A stretch of DNA of 64,000 bases from NCBI GenBank assembly GCA_016508695.1, contig VNKQ01000002.1, positions 62,001 to 126,000 of the forward strand, given 5' to 3'. Positions 45,201-56,172 of the stretch are shown here, piece by piece; positions within the stretch are counted from its first letter, which is position 1, and every line of letters begins with the position of its first letter. The notes beneath the pieces were generated by a model that ran no database searches, was not told the origin of the DNA, and saw only the letters and a list, made by a program, of their open reading frames with translations. This DNA comes from Hyphodiscus hymeniophilus. Taxonomy: Eukaryota; Ascomycota; Leotiomycetes; Helotiales; Hyphodiscaceae. Made by a program: the position numbers and the translations under genes.

Positions 45201-46631
45201 ATGAAACAAACCTGGCAACCCCGAGGCTCTTCTGACCCCCTGTCTTACACATGTACCTGCTCCCAGCCCGGACAAGTCCTCCTCTTCTACCGGTACTTCA
45301 GCTCCCCGCCCTCTCTCCCCTCCGCTTTCCAACACCTGGCCTCGGAACCCGCAAACCTTTCTACCTTTCACACCAACCTGACCCAGTCGCTTGGCCTGAA
45401 GGGCAAGATCAGGGTCGCCAAAGAGGGCTTCAATATCACCGTCGGTGGCTCTCTGGACTCTATTAGCAGATATATCGAGGCATGTACTCGGCATTGGAGC
45501 TTTGCGGGGGTGGAGGGATTGGAGAGTGAGCAGGGCAGGAGGGCGCTCTTCAAGCCGAGTCCCGGGTGCGCCTGTGTTTTCGCTTCTGCGAAGAGCGGAG
45601 ATGAAGAGTATGAGGAGTCTACAGGGGCGAATGTGAGGGTTTGCGAGGAGATCACACCCATGGGTGTCTCGTCGTACATTCCGAGGGATTGGGATATCGT
45701 GGAGAGCCTCTCGCCAGCCGAGTTTCATCAGCGGCTGTGCAGTCGCCTTGGATCAGATGCTGATGGGTTGGAGAAGGAAAATGTCCTAGTGGATGTACGG
45801 AATCACTACGAGTCTCGGATCGGGTATTTCGTCAATCCATTAACGGGAGAGCCTGCGTTGAGGCCTCAAGTGAGGCGGTTTGGACAGTGGCCTCAATTTG
45901 TCAAAGCACACCTCTCATTCAGTCCACGTCTGGTCAAAGATGTTCCTCCGAGCAATAGAGAAGATGGCAAACCCGACGAAAGAATAACGAAAGGCACCCA
46001 ATACATGACCTATTGCACCGGCGGTGTCCGCTGTGAAAAGGGCTCTCGCTTTTTAGCCGAGAATATCGCTCTAGAGGGGAGCAGTGTTTGCACGTTACAA
46101 GGAGGTATCCAAGCGTATTTGATGTGGATGGACGAGGAGATCAAAGCGGGACGGAAGACGCCACAGGACAGTCTCTTCAAAGGGAAGAACTACGTCTTTG
46201 ATGCCAGAGGTTCTACGGGCTTGACTACTAGTTCGAATCCAGGACCGGGAGATGCCAATGCAGAGAAAGTGGCACGCTGCCACATGTGTGGCAAAGCAGA
46301 GGACAGGCTGAGTAAATGTCGGTCACAAGGCTGTCATTTGATTCTCGTGATTTGCGAGGAGTGCGAGGACGGCGCCGATCCGAGATGTTGCAGGAGTTGT
46401 CTGGAGCTGGATACTCGAGCCGGAGGGGAATTGGTGGCCGGGAGAGCGCAGTCGAGACCGATCTGCGAGTGTGAGATGGAAAGAGAGCTCAGGCTTTGGG
46501 GAGACAAACGCGTCAAATCGCTAAGGTCTCAAGGCAAAGGCAGGAAGAAAATGAAGGGAGAGAAGTTTCTTGAGAGCAGTGCCGATGTTCCTGTAGACGA
46601 TATAAATATCAGAATTAAGATCTTTGATTGA
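45201..46631 (+). CDS. Rhodanese-domain protein, TrhO/TSTD2 type
   Basis: Intronless, 476 residues. The N-terminal half matches the UPF0176/TrhO acylphosphatase-like domain: VLLFYRYFSSPP, LGLKGKIRVAKEGFNITVGG. The rhodanese domain has NVLVDVRNHYESRIGYF and active-site YCTGGVRCEKGSRFLAE, with the catalytic Cys near residue 277, then LQGGIQAYL. TrhO in bacteria hydroxylates tRNA uridine-34; animal TSTD2 is less well understood. The eukaryote-type extension after the rhodanese domain is Cys-rich (CHMCGKAEDRLSKC, GCHLILVICEECEDG, CCRSC), probably zinc-binding, and ends in a Lys-rich tail. Function in tRNA modification is inferred from the family. A CACGTGAT site lies just upstream. Confidence 0.9.
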   Translation: MKQTWQPRGSSDPLSYTCTCSQPGQVLLFYRYFSSPPSLPSAFQHLASEPANLSTFHTNLTQSLGLKGKIRVAKEGFNITVGGSLDSISRYIEACTRHWSFAGVEGLESEQGRRALFKPSPGCACVFASAKSGDEEYEESTGANVRVCEEITPMGVSSYIPRDWDIVESLSPAEFHQRLCSRLGSDADGLEKENVLVDVRNHYESRIGYFVNPLTGEPALRPQVRRFGQWPQFVKAHLSFSPRLVKDVPPSNREDGKPDERITKGTQYMTYCTGGVRCEKGSRFLAENIALEGSSVCTLQGGIQAYLMWMDEEIKAGRKTPQDSLFKGKNYVFDARGSTGLTTSSNPGPGDANAEKVARCHMCGKAEDRLSKCRSQGCHLILVICEECEDGADPRCCRSCLELDTRAGGELVAGRAQSRPICECEMERELRLWGDKRVKSLRSQGKGRKKMKGEKFLESSADVPVDDINIRIKIFD

Positions 46632-47072
46632 GACACCCCAAGGACTACGAGCCGAAAGCGTAACCTCGTGGAGTCTTGGACCCCTGGGTCTGATTTGGTA
46701 TTTGGCCAGTCCGCTGAACGATTGACCTAAAGATTATCATTTTCTTCCCAATGCTTTCCTCTTCTTCAATTGTAGTACAAGAACGAAGTAAATCCAAGTC
46801 CACGGTCTTCTCATAACCCAGGATACAACTATTGTCAAATGCTTATCCGTATAACAGCCTAGCCTTCAGAGGGAGGACTAAGAGGTTGGCAGTGCCAGAG
46901 AAGTCCGAATGAGATGGGTATATCATCAGTCCTATTACAGAATCTATCTTTTGTACAGCAACAAGTCTATGGGGTAGCCACCCGAACTCCACCCATGCAG
47001 CCGTGCATTTCGCTCCCAAAACAACCGAACTCCGAAAACAGATCTCATCCTCATAAGGTCTCCCTCTCGTTG
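46632..47072. other. Convergent 3' intergenic region
   Basis: 441 bases between convergent stop codons. No gene or repeat seen. Confidence 0.45.
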
Positions 47073-48435
47073 CTACGACCCCTTTCGACTCCACATCTCC
47101 CTCATGCTCTTCCCCTGCTTGACCATCTTCCCGACCTCTTTCCCGACCCCCTCGCTCGCAACAGAGCCCAAATTGAAGCTGTCCCAGAACAGGTAGACCT
47201 CCGGGTCTGTACATACTATCTGCCCATGCAGATCGACACCATCCTCGCCACTATCGTCTGCATCATGCACGCAAGCTTCGTATACACTTTCGTATGGACT
47301 ATCTCCCTTTCCCAATCCCGAGGCGTCGGAAAGGCCCTCGTCTTCGAGTTGGTGCTCGACTATGATGTCGAGCAGATATTGGGCGAGGTCGTAGTAGAAC
47401 ACATCCCGTTCTATGATTGGGAGGGCGGCGATCTCTTCCGTGGTCTTGGCGCTGGTGTCAATCAGATGGAGCGGATCATCTTTGATCCAGCTGCTGATTT
47501 TGTTCTCCACCTGTAAATTCCAGCGGGAGGTAAGGTAGGCGGCGTTCTTCTGGCTCTCGGCCACGCTGCTTGGGCTTAAGGGGACGGGACGTTGCGAGAT
47601 CCAGCCAGGGAGAAGTGCAGGTTCGAAGAGCTTGGGGATAATGACGCGGAAGAGTGGGGTGTGACTTCGTTCCGTGATGTTTGAAGCTCCGTCGGAATGT
47701 GATGATGATAGATTCTGGCTATAGTGCGAGTATAGGATATCGAGTTGTTTGAAGAGTTCGTCCACTGTCTTGTCTGTGATGTTTTGTCCCAATCCATAGT
47801 CTAGATCTGCGAAGTGGTATATGTCCCAGAATCCAAATGATACTATAAAGAGCGTCTCTATTGGCGCAGTAGATTGAGAGGGCAGGGCGATGAATTGTTG
47901 GATCTGAGCAGCAAGATCGGGAAGGACTCCATTGACCAGGGTATCATTGGGAATAGATGTCGCAAGGGCGGAAGCGTATATTACATTCGAGGTGATGGCG
48001 CCAGTTGGTGCACTGGAGGGGTACGAGTCGATTGCTTGTGAGACGGCGAAGTTGAGATGCGACGTGCAATTAACCTATAAAGTTGTTGTCAGAACCTAGT
48101 CATGAGTGAGCATTCCTCGCCCGAGTTCTTACCTCTTCGCAAAGCGCCTCTGCCCAACTCGTCCCCCTCGTCCCTCCCGTAACCCCATCATCCCCATCAT
48201 CCCCATCATCCACCCAACTATCCCCAAAGACCACCAACCTCACCCCATCCACCTCGAAGCCGTGGTCCTCGGTCGAGCCCCAGAGCCACAAGGATGGGAT
48301 ATCGTCCAGCGTCGCGCCGAGCGTGATCTTCTGCAGCTGCGTGCTCACCCGCGTGCTGGGCAGCAGCAAAACGATGGACACCAGCGAGAATACACTCAGA
48401 CAGATCGATGCGCCTACTCTCGTCGTCGGGCGCAT
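47073..48435 (-). CDS. SGNH/GDSL-like hydrolase with N-terminal signal anchor
   Basis: Exons 48435-48133 and 48074-47073 (intron 48075-48132, GTAAGA...TATAG) give 434 residues. The first ATG gives MRPTTRVGASICLSVFSLVS, a basic start and a hydrophobic segment, a signal peptide or single membrane anchor. Block I of the GDSL/SGNH family is RLVVFGDSWVDDGDD, with Ser in GDS as the likely nucleophile. An Asp-Asp-Gly triplet repeat directly after comes from the CATCATCCC repeat in the DNA. The second exon contains VSFGFWDIYHFADLD and later VCTDPEVYLFWDSFNLG, possibly the C-terminal Asp/His block, although the usual DxxHP is not clean. Probably a secretory-pathway esterase; substrate unknown. Confidence 0.7.
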
Positions 48436-49318
48436 CGTCGCGGCTGAAATGTAAACTCCTGCTGCCAAGCTCTCGGCTCTGCCAAGGCCAAGACGAACAG
48501 ACGGGCTACCTTACCGCAGGGTGGTCGTCGAACTACTGTAATCGGATGTGGCTGATGACATCCGACTGAGCATCGTATACGAAGAGTCTTGGAAGAGATG
48601 CACAGAGCAGCACTTGGAGGAACAAAACTCTCGAAGTAGGTAATAGAATTATAAAAGGAGGGAGAAGGAAAGAAAAAGTAATTCCTTCTTCGATGCAAGA
48701 GTCAAGAGGCTGACGACTCCCCTCCTATGGTGGAGTAGAATGTGGAGTCGTCGTCGTCCGCGTTCAGGGTTCGAAACTCCACCTCCTTCCCGTCAACTCA
48801 GCTCCCCAATGATCCAGTTCAATTCGCTCAAAACTCATGATTTCCTACCCCAATATCTATTGCTTTTTCGAAGTGATTGCTTGTTCTGCCTGCGGCTTCT
48901 ATCCATGAGGAACTGTGAAGCAGGTTATATACGGCATTCAAATCTTTATTGTAATGCATTCGAGCGCTTCTTCTTGACCCTGTTATCTTGAATAATCGAA
49001 AAGGGTCTAGAAATAAACAGAAGACATCAACATCGGATTGATCTCGAACCAAACGAATAACCCTCGCTCCTTTCTCAACTATACCGACTTGAGGACTCAG
49101 TAGAGATAACAAGTTTATATCTTCTTGAATATAACGATTCTTTACCTCCGTTCTCAGAAGTAGCCTCGTCAAAAAAGGGGTAATCATGTGATTGTCTCTT
49201 CATTGCCCTGAATCAGATCCAGGGGTATCACATCTATGCTTTTGTACATAGACAACTGTTGAAACCAACAGACTAATGTGAACAAACTCCGACCCTGCGA
49301 CGCCAAATGCTGCAAGCT
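48436..49318. other. Intergenic; promoter of the SGNH gene
   Basis: 883 bases. A 119-codon minus-strand frame (48828-49187) shows no family features. A GGTTCGAAACTCC match to a tRNA B-box (about 48768) has no tRNA around it. Confidence 0.45.
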
Positions 49319-50470
49319 TTATCTTCTCTTGGAACCCATCCCACCTATCCGCTGCATCTTTGACGGAGGGGGAGCCTCGTCATCGCTCTCGGCATCTTCC
49401 CCCTCGGAATCCTGATCATCAAAATCAACCTCGTCCTCATCTCCAGAATCCGCATCTGTCTCCTCAGCCTCGTCATCCAACAGGTCCTCCTCCCCACTCT
49501 CGTCCTCGTCCGAATCCGCAATGACACCATTCGTGGTAGGCATATCTTCAGAGACTTCACTCTCATAGTCATTTCCATTCGTAATTTGCTTCGCTTCCTC
49601 CTCACTCTCCTCACCCTCCACATAAATGACGCCCTCGTCCTCAACATCCTCATCGACCCTCCGTCTCTGCATACTCCTCCGTAGCTCAATCTGCGCCTCC
49701 AACATATCCAATTTCCCCTTCAGACTCAGGAGACTCTGTAACCCCTTCGCCCTCTCATCTATAACCTTATTTAGCTGCGCAAGCTTCTGGATCAAATCCC
49801 TTTGCGTAGCCAGGTATCCACCATGCGTGACCAACGTCCATTGAACCCAGACCATTAGACTCCCTGCCCTCCCAGGCCGGCTATGTAACCTCTCTGCGAG
49901 CTTCTGTAACAGTGTTCCTGCGAGCGAAGAATCGAGTCTTTGAATCGTGGCGCGGATGGTAGTGGTATCTGAGGTATGGAGGCACGATTCGAGGAGTTGA
50001 ATATCATTAGTCTTCAAAGCCTGCGTAAGGACTGTGCCGAGCGATGCGCCGGATGGTGCTGCTATTTGGGTTCGTTGGGGGTAGGTGAGAGCTTGATCCT
50101 CGTCCTCGAATGCGCCGGCCACATCGATCGGTTCAGAGGCATTTGCGCGCACTAGATCTCCGAATGAGGGCTCTGCGGTTTCGTCTTCTTCTTCGGGGTC
50201 AGGTATCGATGCAACTGCTGCGTCTTGCATCGAGACATCTCCTTCTGCCTCTTCCGCACTCGAGTCATCGGAATCTTCTGCTTCTGCTCCTGAACTGCTG
50301 GAGTCGCTTGATATGTCGACTACCTCTGTTCCATTTATTGTTTGCTTGGCCGCATTTCCTCCGCCTGACACCACTGTCCTCGACTCATCCAATCCTTTCC
50401 CCAAGGCCTTTGCGCTGGGTTTTATATGAGGTTTGCCCAGCGTACTTGTGAGTTTCCGCCTTGTCGACAT
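49319..50470 (-). CDS. UTP5: Utp5-like small-subunit processome protein (Utp12 domain)
   Basis: Nucleolar t-UTP component needed for rDNA transcription and early 18S rRNA processing in yeast. Intronless, 383 residues from ATG 50470. The first 120 residues are Ser/Asp/Glu-rich and disordered. A Utp12-type helical domain occupies about residues 145-265 (SLGTVLTQALKTNDIQLLE, TIQRLDSSLAGTLLQKLAE, SLMVWVQWTLVTHGGYLA). A short coiled coil follows (LLSLKGKLDMLEAQIELRR), then a long acidic tail with repeated Asp/Glu blocks ending MGSKRR. There are no WD repeats: WDR43/Utp5 normally has a WD40 head, so this is the C-terminal half only or a fungal short form. UTP5 is the best name, but another Utp12-domain protein is possible. 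Confidence 0.75.
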   Translation of the reverse strand: MSTRRKLTSTLGKPHIKPSAKALGKGLDESRTVVSGGGNAAKQTINGTEVVDISSDSSSSGAEAEDSDDSSAEEAEGDVSMQDAAVASIPDPEEEDETAEPSFGDLVRANASEPIDVAGAFEDEDQALTYPQRTQIAAPSGASLGTVLTQALKTNDIQLLESCLHTSDTTTIRATIQRLDSSLAGTLLQKLAERLHSRPGRAGSLMVWVQWTLVTHGGYLATQRDLIQKLAQLNKVIDERAKGLQSLLSLKGKLDMLEAQIELRRSMQRRRVDEDVEDEGVIYVEGEESEEEAKQITNGNDYESEVSEDMPTTNGVIADSDEDESGEEDLLDDEAEETDADSGDEDEVDFDDQDSEGEDAESDDEAPPPSKMQRIGGMGSKRR

Positions 50471-51009
50471 TTTTCGAGTTGATGGAATGGTGCAGTATGG
50501 AGCTCAAGGAGTTAGATTGAGATTGGAAAATGTCTCATTTCTCGAGTTCGTGCAAGGACGGACGTTGCTGTCGAGGTCATAAATTCTGCTTCACACTCAA
50601 AAAAGTTGCTTCAGAGAACTTTTTTGTATCGCCGAACGAGCTAAGGTTTTTAGTGTGCTCCACGCCGTCTGCCCAATCAAAGCAGACTTTTGCTCTACCT
50701 CCATGGTAACTCATCGTGGGCACGCGACTCGAGGGTAGTAGGTAGCCATATGGTGCTTCTCGTGGAAAGGTTTATTATTTTACTGCAGCGGTGAAAAAAG
50801 TAATCAATTAATATAAATCATGTTAAGTACCCCTACATAATATCTCCCCAGCCAGCACAGAAAGCCTCAAGTTCTTTGCTAGAAAACTAACCATAAACTG
50901 TTCATTATCAACTACAAAGCAGTTCAATATCCTGTTATCACGTATCATCAAAAGTCTCACCATATCAATGTATGCAGAAGGTCAGTCCCAAATCCGATCA
51001 CGTTCTCTC

Positions 51010-51026
51010 GGGGGGGGTTTTTTTTT
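51010..51026 (+). repeat. G8-T9 homopolymer pair
   Basis: Eight G followed by nine T. Such tracts are prone to length error in sequencing and assembly. Confidence 0.9.
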
Positions 51027-52053
51027 GAGAAGGTGGTAGTCTAATAGATATGGACTCAGTGTTCGTGAAGAGTTGTGGTTTGCTAGTCGAGATTCTTCCC
51101 AGCTGATCCAACAGACCGATAGATGATGTGGGAGCAGTTCAAGAAGATCATCTAACCCATGCGACATATTGAATGCGTTGCTGGCCTCTGGTGACACTTC
51201 TCTGGCCAAAGGAGTAATAAATAACAATGCGGGCCTTTTCTAGACAGAAAGATGTGTACAGTGAGAGGTAGCTGAGCAGTTACAAAAGCCCCCAACCAGA
51301 ATGTCAGATCTCTCTCACTCTCTCTTTTTCTGACCAGCTATCAACCACCTCATTACAAAATGCGGTAAACGGGCTTCTTTTGCCCGAAATAACTGATCAA
51401 ATGGGTCTTCGGATAACTCAGAACTACTGATTGATATCTACTGAGATTTTGCATTATGTTAAACTTACAAAATGGAACACATGGAACAGGCCATTCGACT
51501 GAGCTGGACGTAAAGACGTTTGGCAATGAACCTCGAACTCCGCATGCATTTAGTATTTTCCAATCTTACAACATTGCCAGCGTCGACACTAACTGCGTGT
51601 ACTGAGTCCTTTTTTGGCATTCTTGACTACTACGCATATGCTGACTTAGACAGGGAAGATATCTGGAGCGGCGAATACTGTCAACAATAACCGAGGAGCT
51701 GTGGAAGAGATGTGAGATAGCCATGAGGGACTACCAGGCGTTTTGGTGTATTGAGCAAATATACAGGAAATGCCCCTGGATCGCCAGAAATTACGTGCAT
51801 GAGAGAAGGCCAAGCTAGTATCAGTACGTCCTAGGTTGAATTCTACTGCGCTGTTAAGCTTACCTCTGAGATTACTATAATCACCTACAATGTGTTATCT
51901 AAGGTAAATCTGAGCAATTGCTAACGAAAATAAGCAAAGCCAACCTCAACTACCATCTACAGAGTAACCAAAACCCTTTCCAGAACAACACAATAACACA
52001 AGTCTACCAGGATTCAAGATTGAGAGAAGTGTGGATGCTCAGGAAGATGATAG

Positions 52054-52061
52054 TCACGTGA
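52054..52061. promoter_or_regulatory. TCACGTGA palindrome
   Basis: Perfect 8-base palindrome about 1.1 kb upstream of BDF1 and 1.6 kb upstream of UTP5. Same core as other sites in the window. Confidence 0.3.
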
Positions 52062-53143
52062 TAAAAGCCGCAAGCAAACAACCGAGTATCCGGCGCATTC
52101 AATGTAAATGAATCATCATTCCAAGAGGCGATAAAATGTTGTGTAGACCGACCTCGGAGTTACGAGCACTACAGCAGAGCTACCCGGTACTCCTTCGAGC
52201 CTCGATGTCATGGAGTGAAAGGAGGAAAGATGGGTGACTCAAGCTTCCCTTTTCCTTTATGAGCGGCCTCCTGCGCTCTGCATGAAAGCAGGAGTCAACG
52301 TATCAGGAGTCCGAGCTCACAGGAAAAGACGGCCGACCATTGGCCGCCATCAGAGATGCTTGCGGTGGCGTCTGCACGGTGGCAAGGATAGATGCGTGGG
52401 TCGAGCGGTGATTGGTTGCTAGACGAGAGAAATCTCTTCTGGGTCTAGCCGCAAGTACGAGGGATCTCCTTCGAATAGAAATATCCCTTCACCATCATCC
52501 ATTTCCTCCTTCAGTGTTTTCTTGCGAATTTCCACCGCTCCATCCTCGCCGACGGCACATGATCCAAGACCACCTGACTTGCACCACTTCCCCCCCCATA
52601 TGTTCGCCCTCCGTCCTCGAACAATACTTTCTTGATTTATATTTTTATATCTAACGAAAGGAGATAATCAGCTCCGGTTCGCATTAATCCGATTTTAATC
52701 AACAGAAGTCAGTGGCGCAGCATTGAGTTGTTCGCGCATTCCGTTCCGACTTCGATTGGGACTTCTCCGTTCACCACCACAACAACAACTCTCATCGCCC
52801 ACGCGTCGCGCAACCAAGAACGTCCGGAATTCGCTATCGCGAGACTTTTGATTCATACAAAACAATTGCGCGCCCTTTCGCCCCTCAAAACTTCGCAAAT
52901 TGTCTCGAGTCTTGTTTAGTGCGCAATCCGAAGGCCATTAATCCGCAAGGCTGAAAGTTGACGCTTGTCGCGAGGCTGGGATATTACCAAACAGCACCAC
53001 TTGTGTTCACTTGGACCCATCCATATCTGGTGTCGCATCAACACAAGCATTCACTTAACTCAGAACCGCATCCATTCAGCTTCACTGAAGTCTTCATTCC
53101 GAGTGCCGGCTACTCTCGCCGCTTCGCTTGAAGCTCGGTTTGT

Positions 53144-56100
53144 ATGGCGATCATGGCTACTCCTCAGCATCCAGAACTATATGAACAAAAAATTGCCATA
53201 CCTGTTCCATCATCTGAGATTGCTGTTGACTTGAATGGGTGAGTTCTCGCCCGCTATCGCGCTTTCCGCTTCCTGTATGTTTCTTGCTCACTTTTGTCCG
53301 GAATAGGCATTTGAGCCAACCGAACCTTGAATTCAACAACGCTGCACCAGATCTTTCATCCAATGCCACCGATAATTCACCTTCACCTTTGGCCGACACT
53401 TCAATAGTGGCGGAGGTGAATGGGGCTGCTTTCGCTTCAAATCAAAGTGCAGTAGCTGAGGTATCTTTTATTGACCTTCCAACCGCGTCTGCTCTTCCCG
53501 AGTCGCAAACAGAAATTTCGAACCAAAACTCTTTGCTACAACTGCCAGACACCAACACCACCACTTCTGAGGCGCCAGAAGATCAAGACACATCTGTGCT
53601 TGCCTCGGGCACGTTAGAAACAGAACCAACTCCGGGGATCGAGTCTGCCACAGAAATTATGATCTCCTCAGCTTTGGAAGATACTACCACCACCTCATCT
53701 TTCCCACCTGTCGTTGAGGCGCAAGAATCCGATCTGCGAGATACAACCTCGCCTCTAGCTCTCCCCACAGACATACAACTCGATCCTCCACAAACAACCC
53801 ACCTCGAGACAGAAGTTGAGCTTCCCATTCACGAGATGCACGGCGCACTAGATATTCCTGACGACCAAAATGTCACTCTGAGCAATGGCACCACTGCCTC
53901 GAACACTCTACCTTCTTTAGACGCGCCGCTTGCCGATCTAGCCCTCATTCAAGATCAACAACCTGCTGTTAGCCAAGATGCAGAAATGGCCGACGTGTCG
54001 GAACCCATCCCATCCACTAAAATATCTCGAGAGCGCGAATACGACATCGAAGACGAGCCATTTGCAAAGCGCACCAAGACTGAGGAGGTTACCACACAAG
54101 TTTTGGACGATGTTGCAAAAGCTGAGGACGATACTGCAATGCCTGATATTCCGGCGCAAAAGACTCAGGACGCGCCAGAAGCCCCAGCCACGACTGAAGC
54201 ATCAGCTGTTCCAGAAGTAGTGTCTGCTTCCGACGCACCAGCGGCTGTCCAAAATGAAGAACCTGTACCTGGCAAGGTCGAGGGTGTTACCACGATCACA
54301 TCGTTCCAGGCGAAGGAAATCACCAAGGTCTTGAAGAATCTTGTCCGAACCAAGAATGGAGCGAACTTCAGAGGCCCAGTTCGAGAGCTCTGGCCAGGCG
54401 TTGTCGAATCATATTCTGCGAAGGTCTCTCACCCAGTTGACTTGGCCACCATGGAATCAAACTTGAAAGACCAAAAGTACCCTACGATGGATGCCTTCAA
54501 GGTCGAAGTGAACCTCCTTTACGACAACGCTGTTGCGTTCAATGGCGATACTCATGAAGTCACAAATTCCGCGAAAGTCATCCGAGATACGATATTGAAG
54601 AAGTTGGACAACATACCTACCGAGCCAGTCGTTATTCCGAAACCACCCAAGAAGCAAAGAAAATCCACTCCTCTTTCCGAACCTGCTCCTAGAGTCACAG
54701 CCCCACGCCGACAATCGAAATCTGGAGGCGCTGCTCCCGTCGCTGGTGCTGCCGCTACAACATTCGCTTTGGATCCGAACACGAGTACTCCTCTTATCCG
54801 TCGCGATTCTACCAAACTCGAGGGCGGTCGGCCAAAGCGTGAGATTCATCCACCCAAGCACAAGGATTTGATTTACAGTAGCACCTCTCGACCCAAGAAC
54901 AAGAAGGTTGCACAGGAACTCAAGTTCTGCGAGGAAGTTTTGACCGAGTTGAAGAAACCAAAGCACACTGCATACGCGGACGCATTCAAGATTCCGGTAG
55001 ATCCAGTTTCTCTGAACATCCCCAACTACTTCTCGGTCATCAAGCATCCAATGGATATGGCCACCATCGAGGGGAGAGTCAAGAGCGGCGAATATTCGGG
55101 CACGAAAGACTTCGAGAGAGATATGAAGCTTATGTTTTCGAACTGCTACAAGTTCAACCCAGCCGGTAACGTGGTCCATCAATGGGGAAAGCAATTGGAG
55201 GCAGTCTACAACGATGTTTGGGCAAACAAGAGCAAGTGGTTTGCCGACCATGCTCCTGCCGAGACCCCCTCAAGCAACGGCGGCTCTGACGATGAGGAGA
55301 GTGAGGAGGAGGTAGAAGTCGAAGAGCCTTCTATGAATGATGCCATTACCGTATTGAGCGAGCGTTTGACCGAAGAGCAGGACAAGTTGATTGCACTAAT
55401 GGGCCAACCGAAGAAGAATGTCCAGATGATCGAGATGCAAAACGAGATGATCGGTCTGCTCAAGGACAAGATCGCTGTTGCAAAGGCAAAAGCCCCCACC
55501 ACGAAGAAAGTAGTTAAGAAGGCCAAGCCATCCAAGCCAGCAAAGAAGCAAGCGCCCGCTAAGAAGGCAGGTCCCGCTGCAGCAAAGAAATCTGGTGGAC
55601 GGCAGAAATACTTGGGCACTCATGAGAAGAACATCATATCCCTTGGAATCACTCGCCTTCCGGAAGACGTCATCAAAGAGATTCTAGCGCTGATTAAGAG
55701 TGAAACGGATGTGGATGTGAGTGTTTGTCATTACTTCCGTCGGAGCTAGCTAATCAATTATCAGGAGGGTGATGACGGAGAAGTTGAACTCGACATCGAT
55801 GTCGTTTCCCAGCAGAGTCTCTGGAAGATATACAACTTCGTCTTGAAATATAATCCCGAGGTAGTAGAGGAGGCCCGGTCGTTGTTGGATGACAAGGATG
55901 ATGAGCCCCCTGCGAAATTGGCGAAGCCCCCTGCGAAGAAGAAGAACAAGCCAATGAGCAAGAGCGAGCAGGAGAGAAAGATTGAGCAGCTTGAAGGTAC
56001 CCTCCAGACATTTGAGAGACACGGTTCCGGATCGCAAGAACCCATGCCAAGTAAATAACCCCATCTTACATTAATGTTAGAATGCTAACGCTACCTAGCT

Positions 56101-56172
56101 GTGGAGCCTCAAGATCAATCCACGCCTGGTGATGAGAGTAGTGGTGATGAATCTGACTCCGAGGAGGATTAG
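53144..56172 (+). CDS. BDF1: BET-family double-bromodomain protein (Bdf1)
   Basis: Chromatin reader that binds acetylated histone H4 and works with TFIID/SWR1. Exons 53144-53238, 53307-55716, 55765-56050 and 56099-56172 give 954 residues. The N-terminal 350 residues are Ser/Thr/Glu-rich and disordered, with a KR-rich signal near KRTKTEE. Bromodomain 1 (about 361-465) has the ligand-contact Asn context YDNAVAFNGD but an atypical ZA loop (GPVRELWPGV, SHPVDL). Bromodomain 2 (about 550-675) is canonical, with PVSLNIPNYFSVIKHPMDM and MFSNCYKFNPAGN. After an acidic/coiled segment and a Lys/Ala/Pro-rich histone-H1-like stretch comes the NET domain (about 798-870: ISLGITRLPEDVIKEIL, split by the second intron). 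The protein ends in acidic ESSGDESDSEED. Two ATGs start the frame; the first is used. Confidence 0.95.

Larger units (their letters stand above)
50471..53143. other. 2.7-kb divergent intergenic region, UTP5 / BDF1
   Basis: The longest gap in the window. No coding frame longer than about 90 codons, and none has recognisable features. It holds a G8-T9 tract (51010-51026), a CT-rich run at 51309-51331, a palindromic TCACGTGA at 52054 and a long pyrimidine-rich leader before BDF1. I see no transposon relic, but a non-coding RNA or long leader cannot be excluded. Confidence 0.5.

Noticed and set aside
39997..48435. Secondary-metabolite cluster around the Zn2Cys6 gene
   Set aside because: No polyketide synthase, peptide synthetase, terpene synthase or tailoring set nearby; neighbours are a secreted protein, a rhodanese and a hydrolase.
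48766..48780. tRNA B-box-like GGTTCGAAACTCC
   Set aside because: No A-box or cloverleaf can be placed around it.
48828..49187. 119-codon minus-strand frame
   Set aside because: No recognisable motif, no neighbouring splice partners, and lies in a promoter region.
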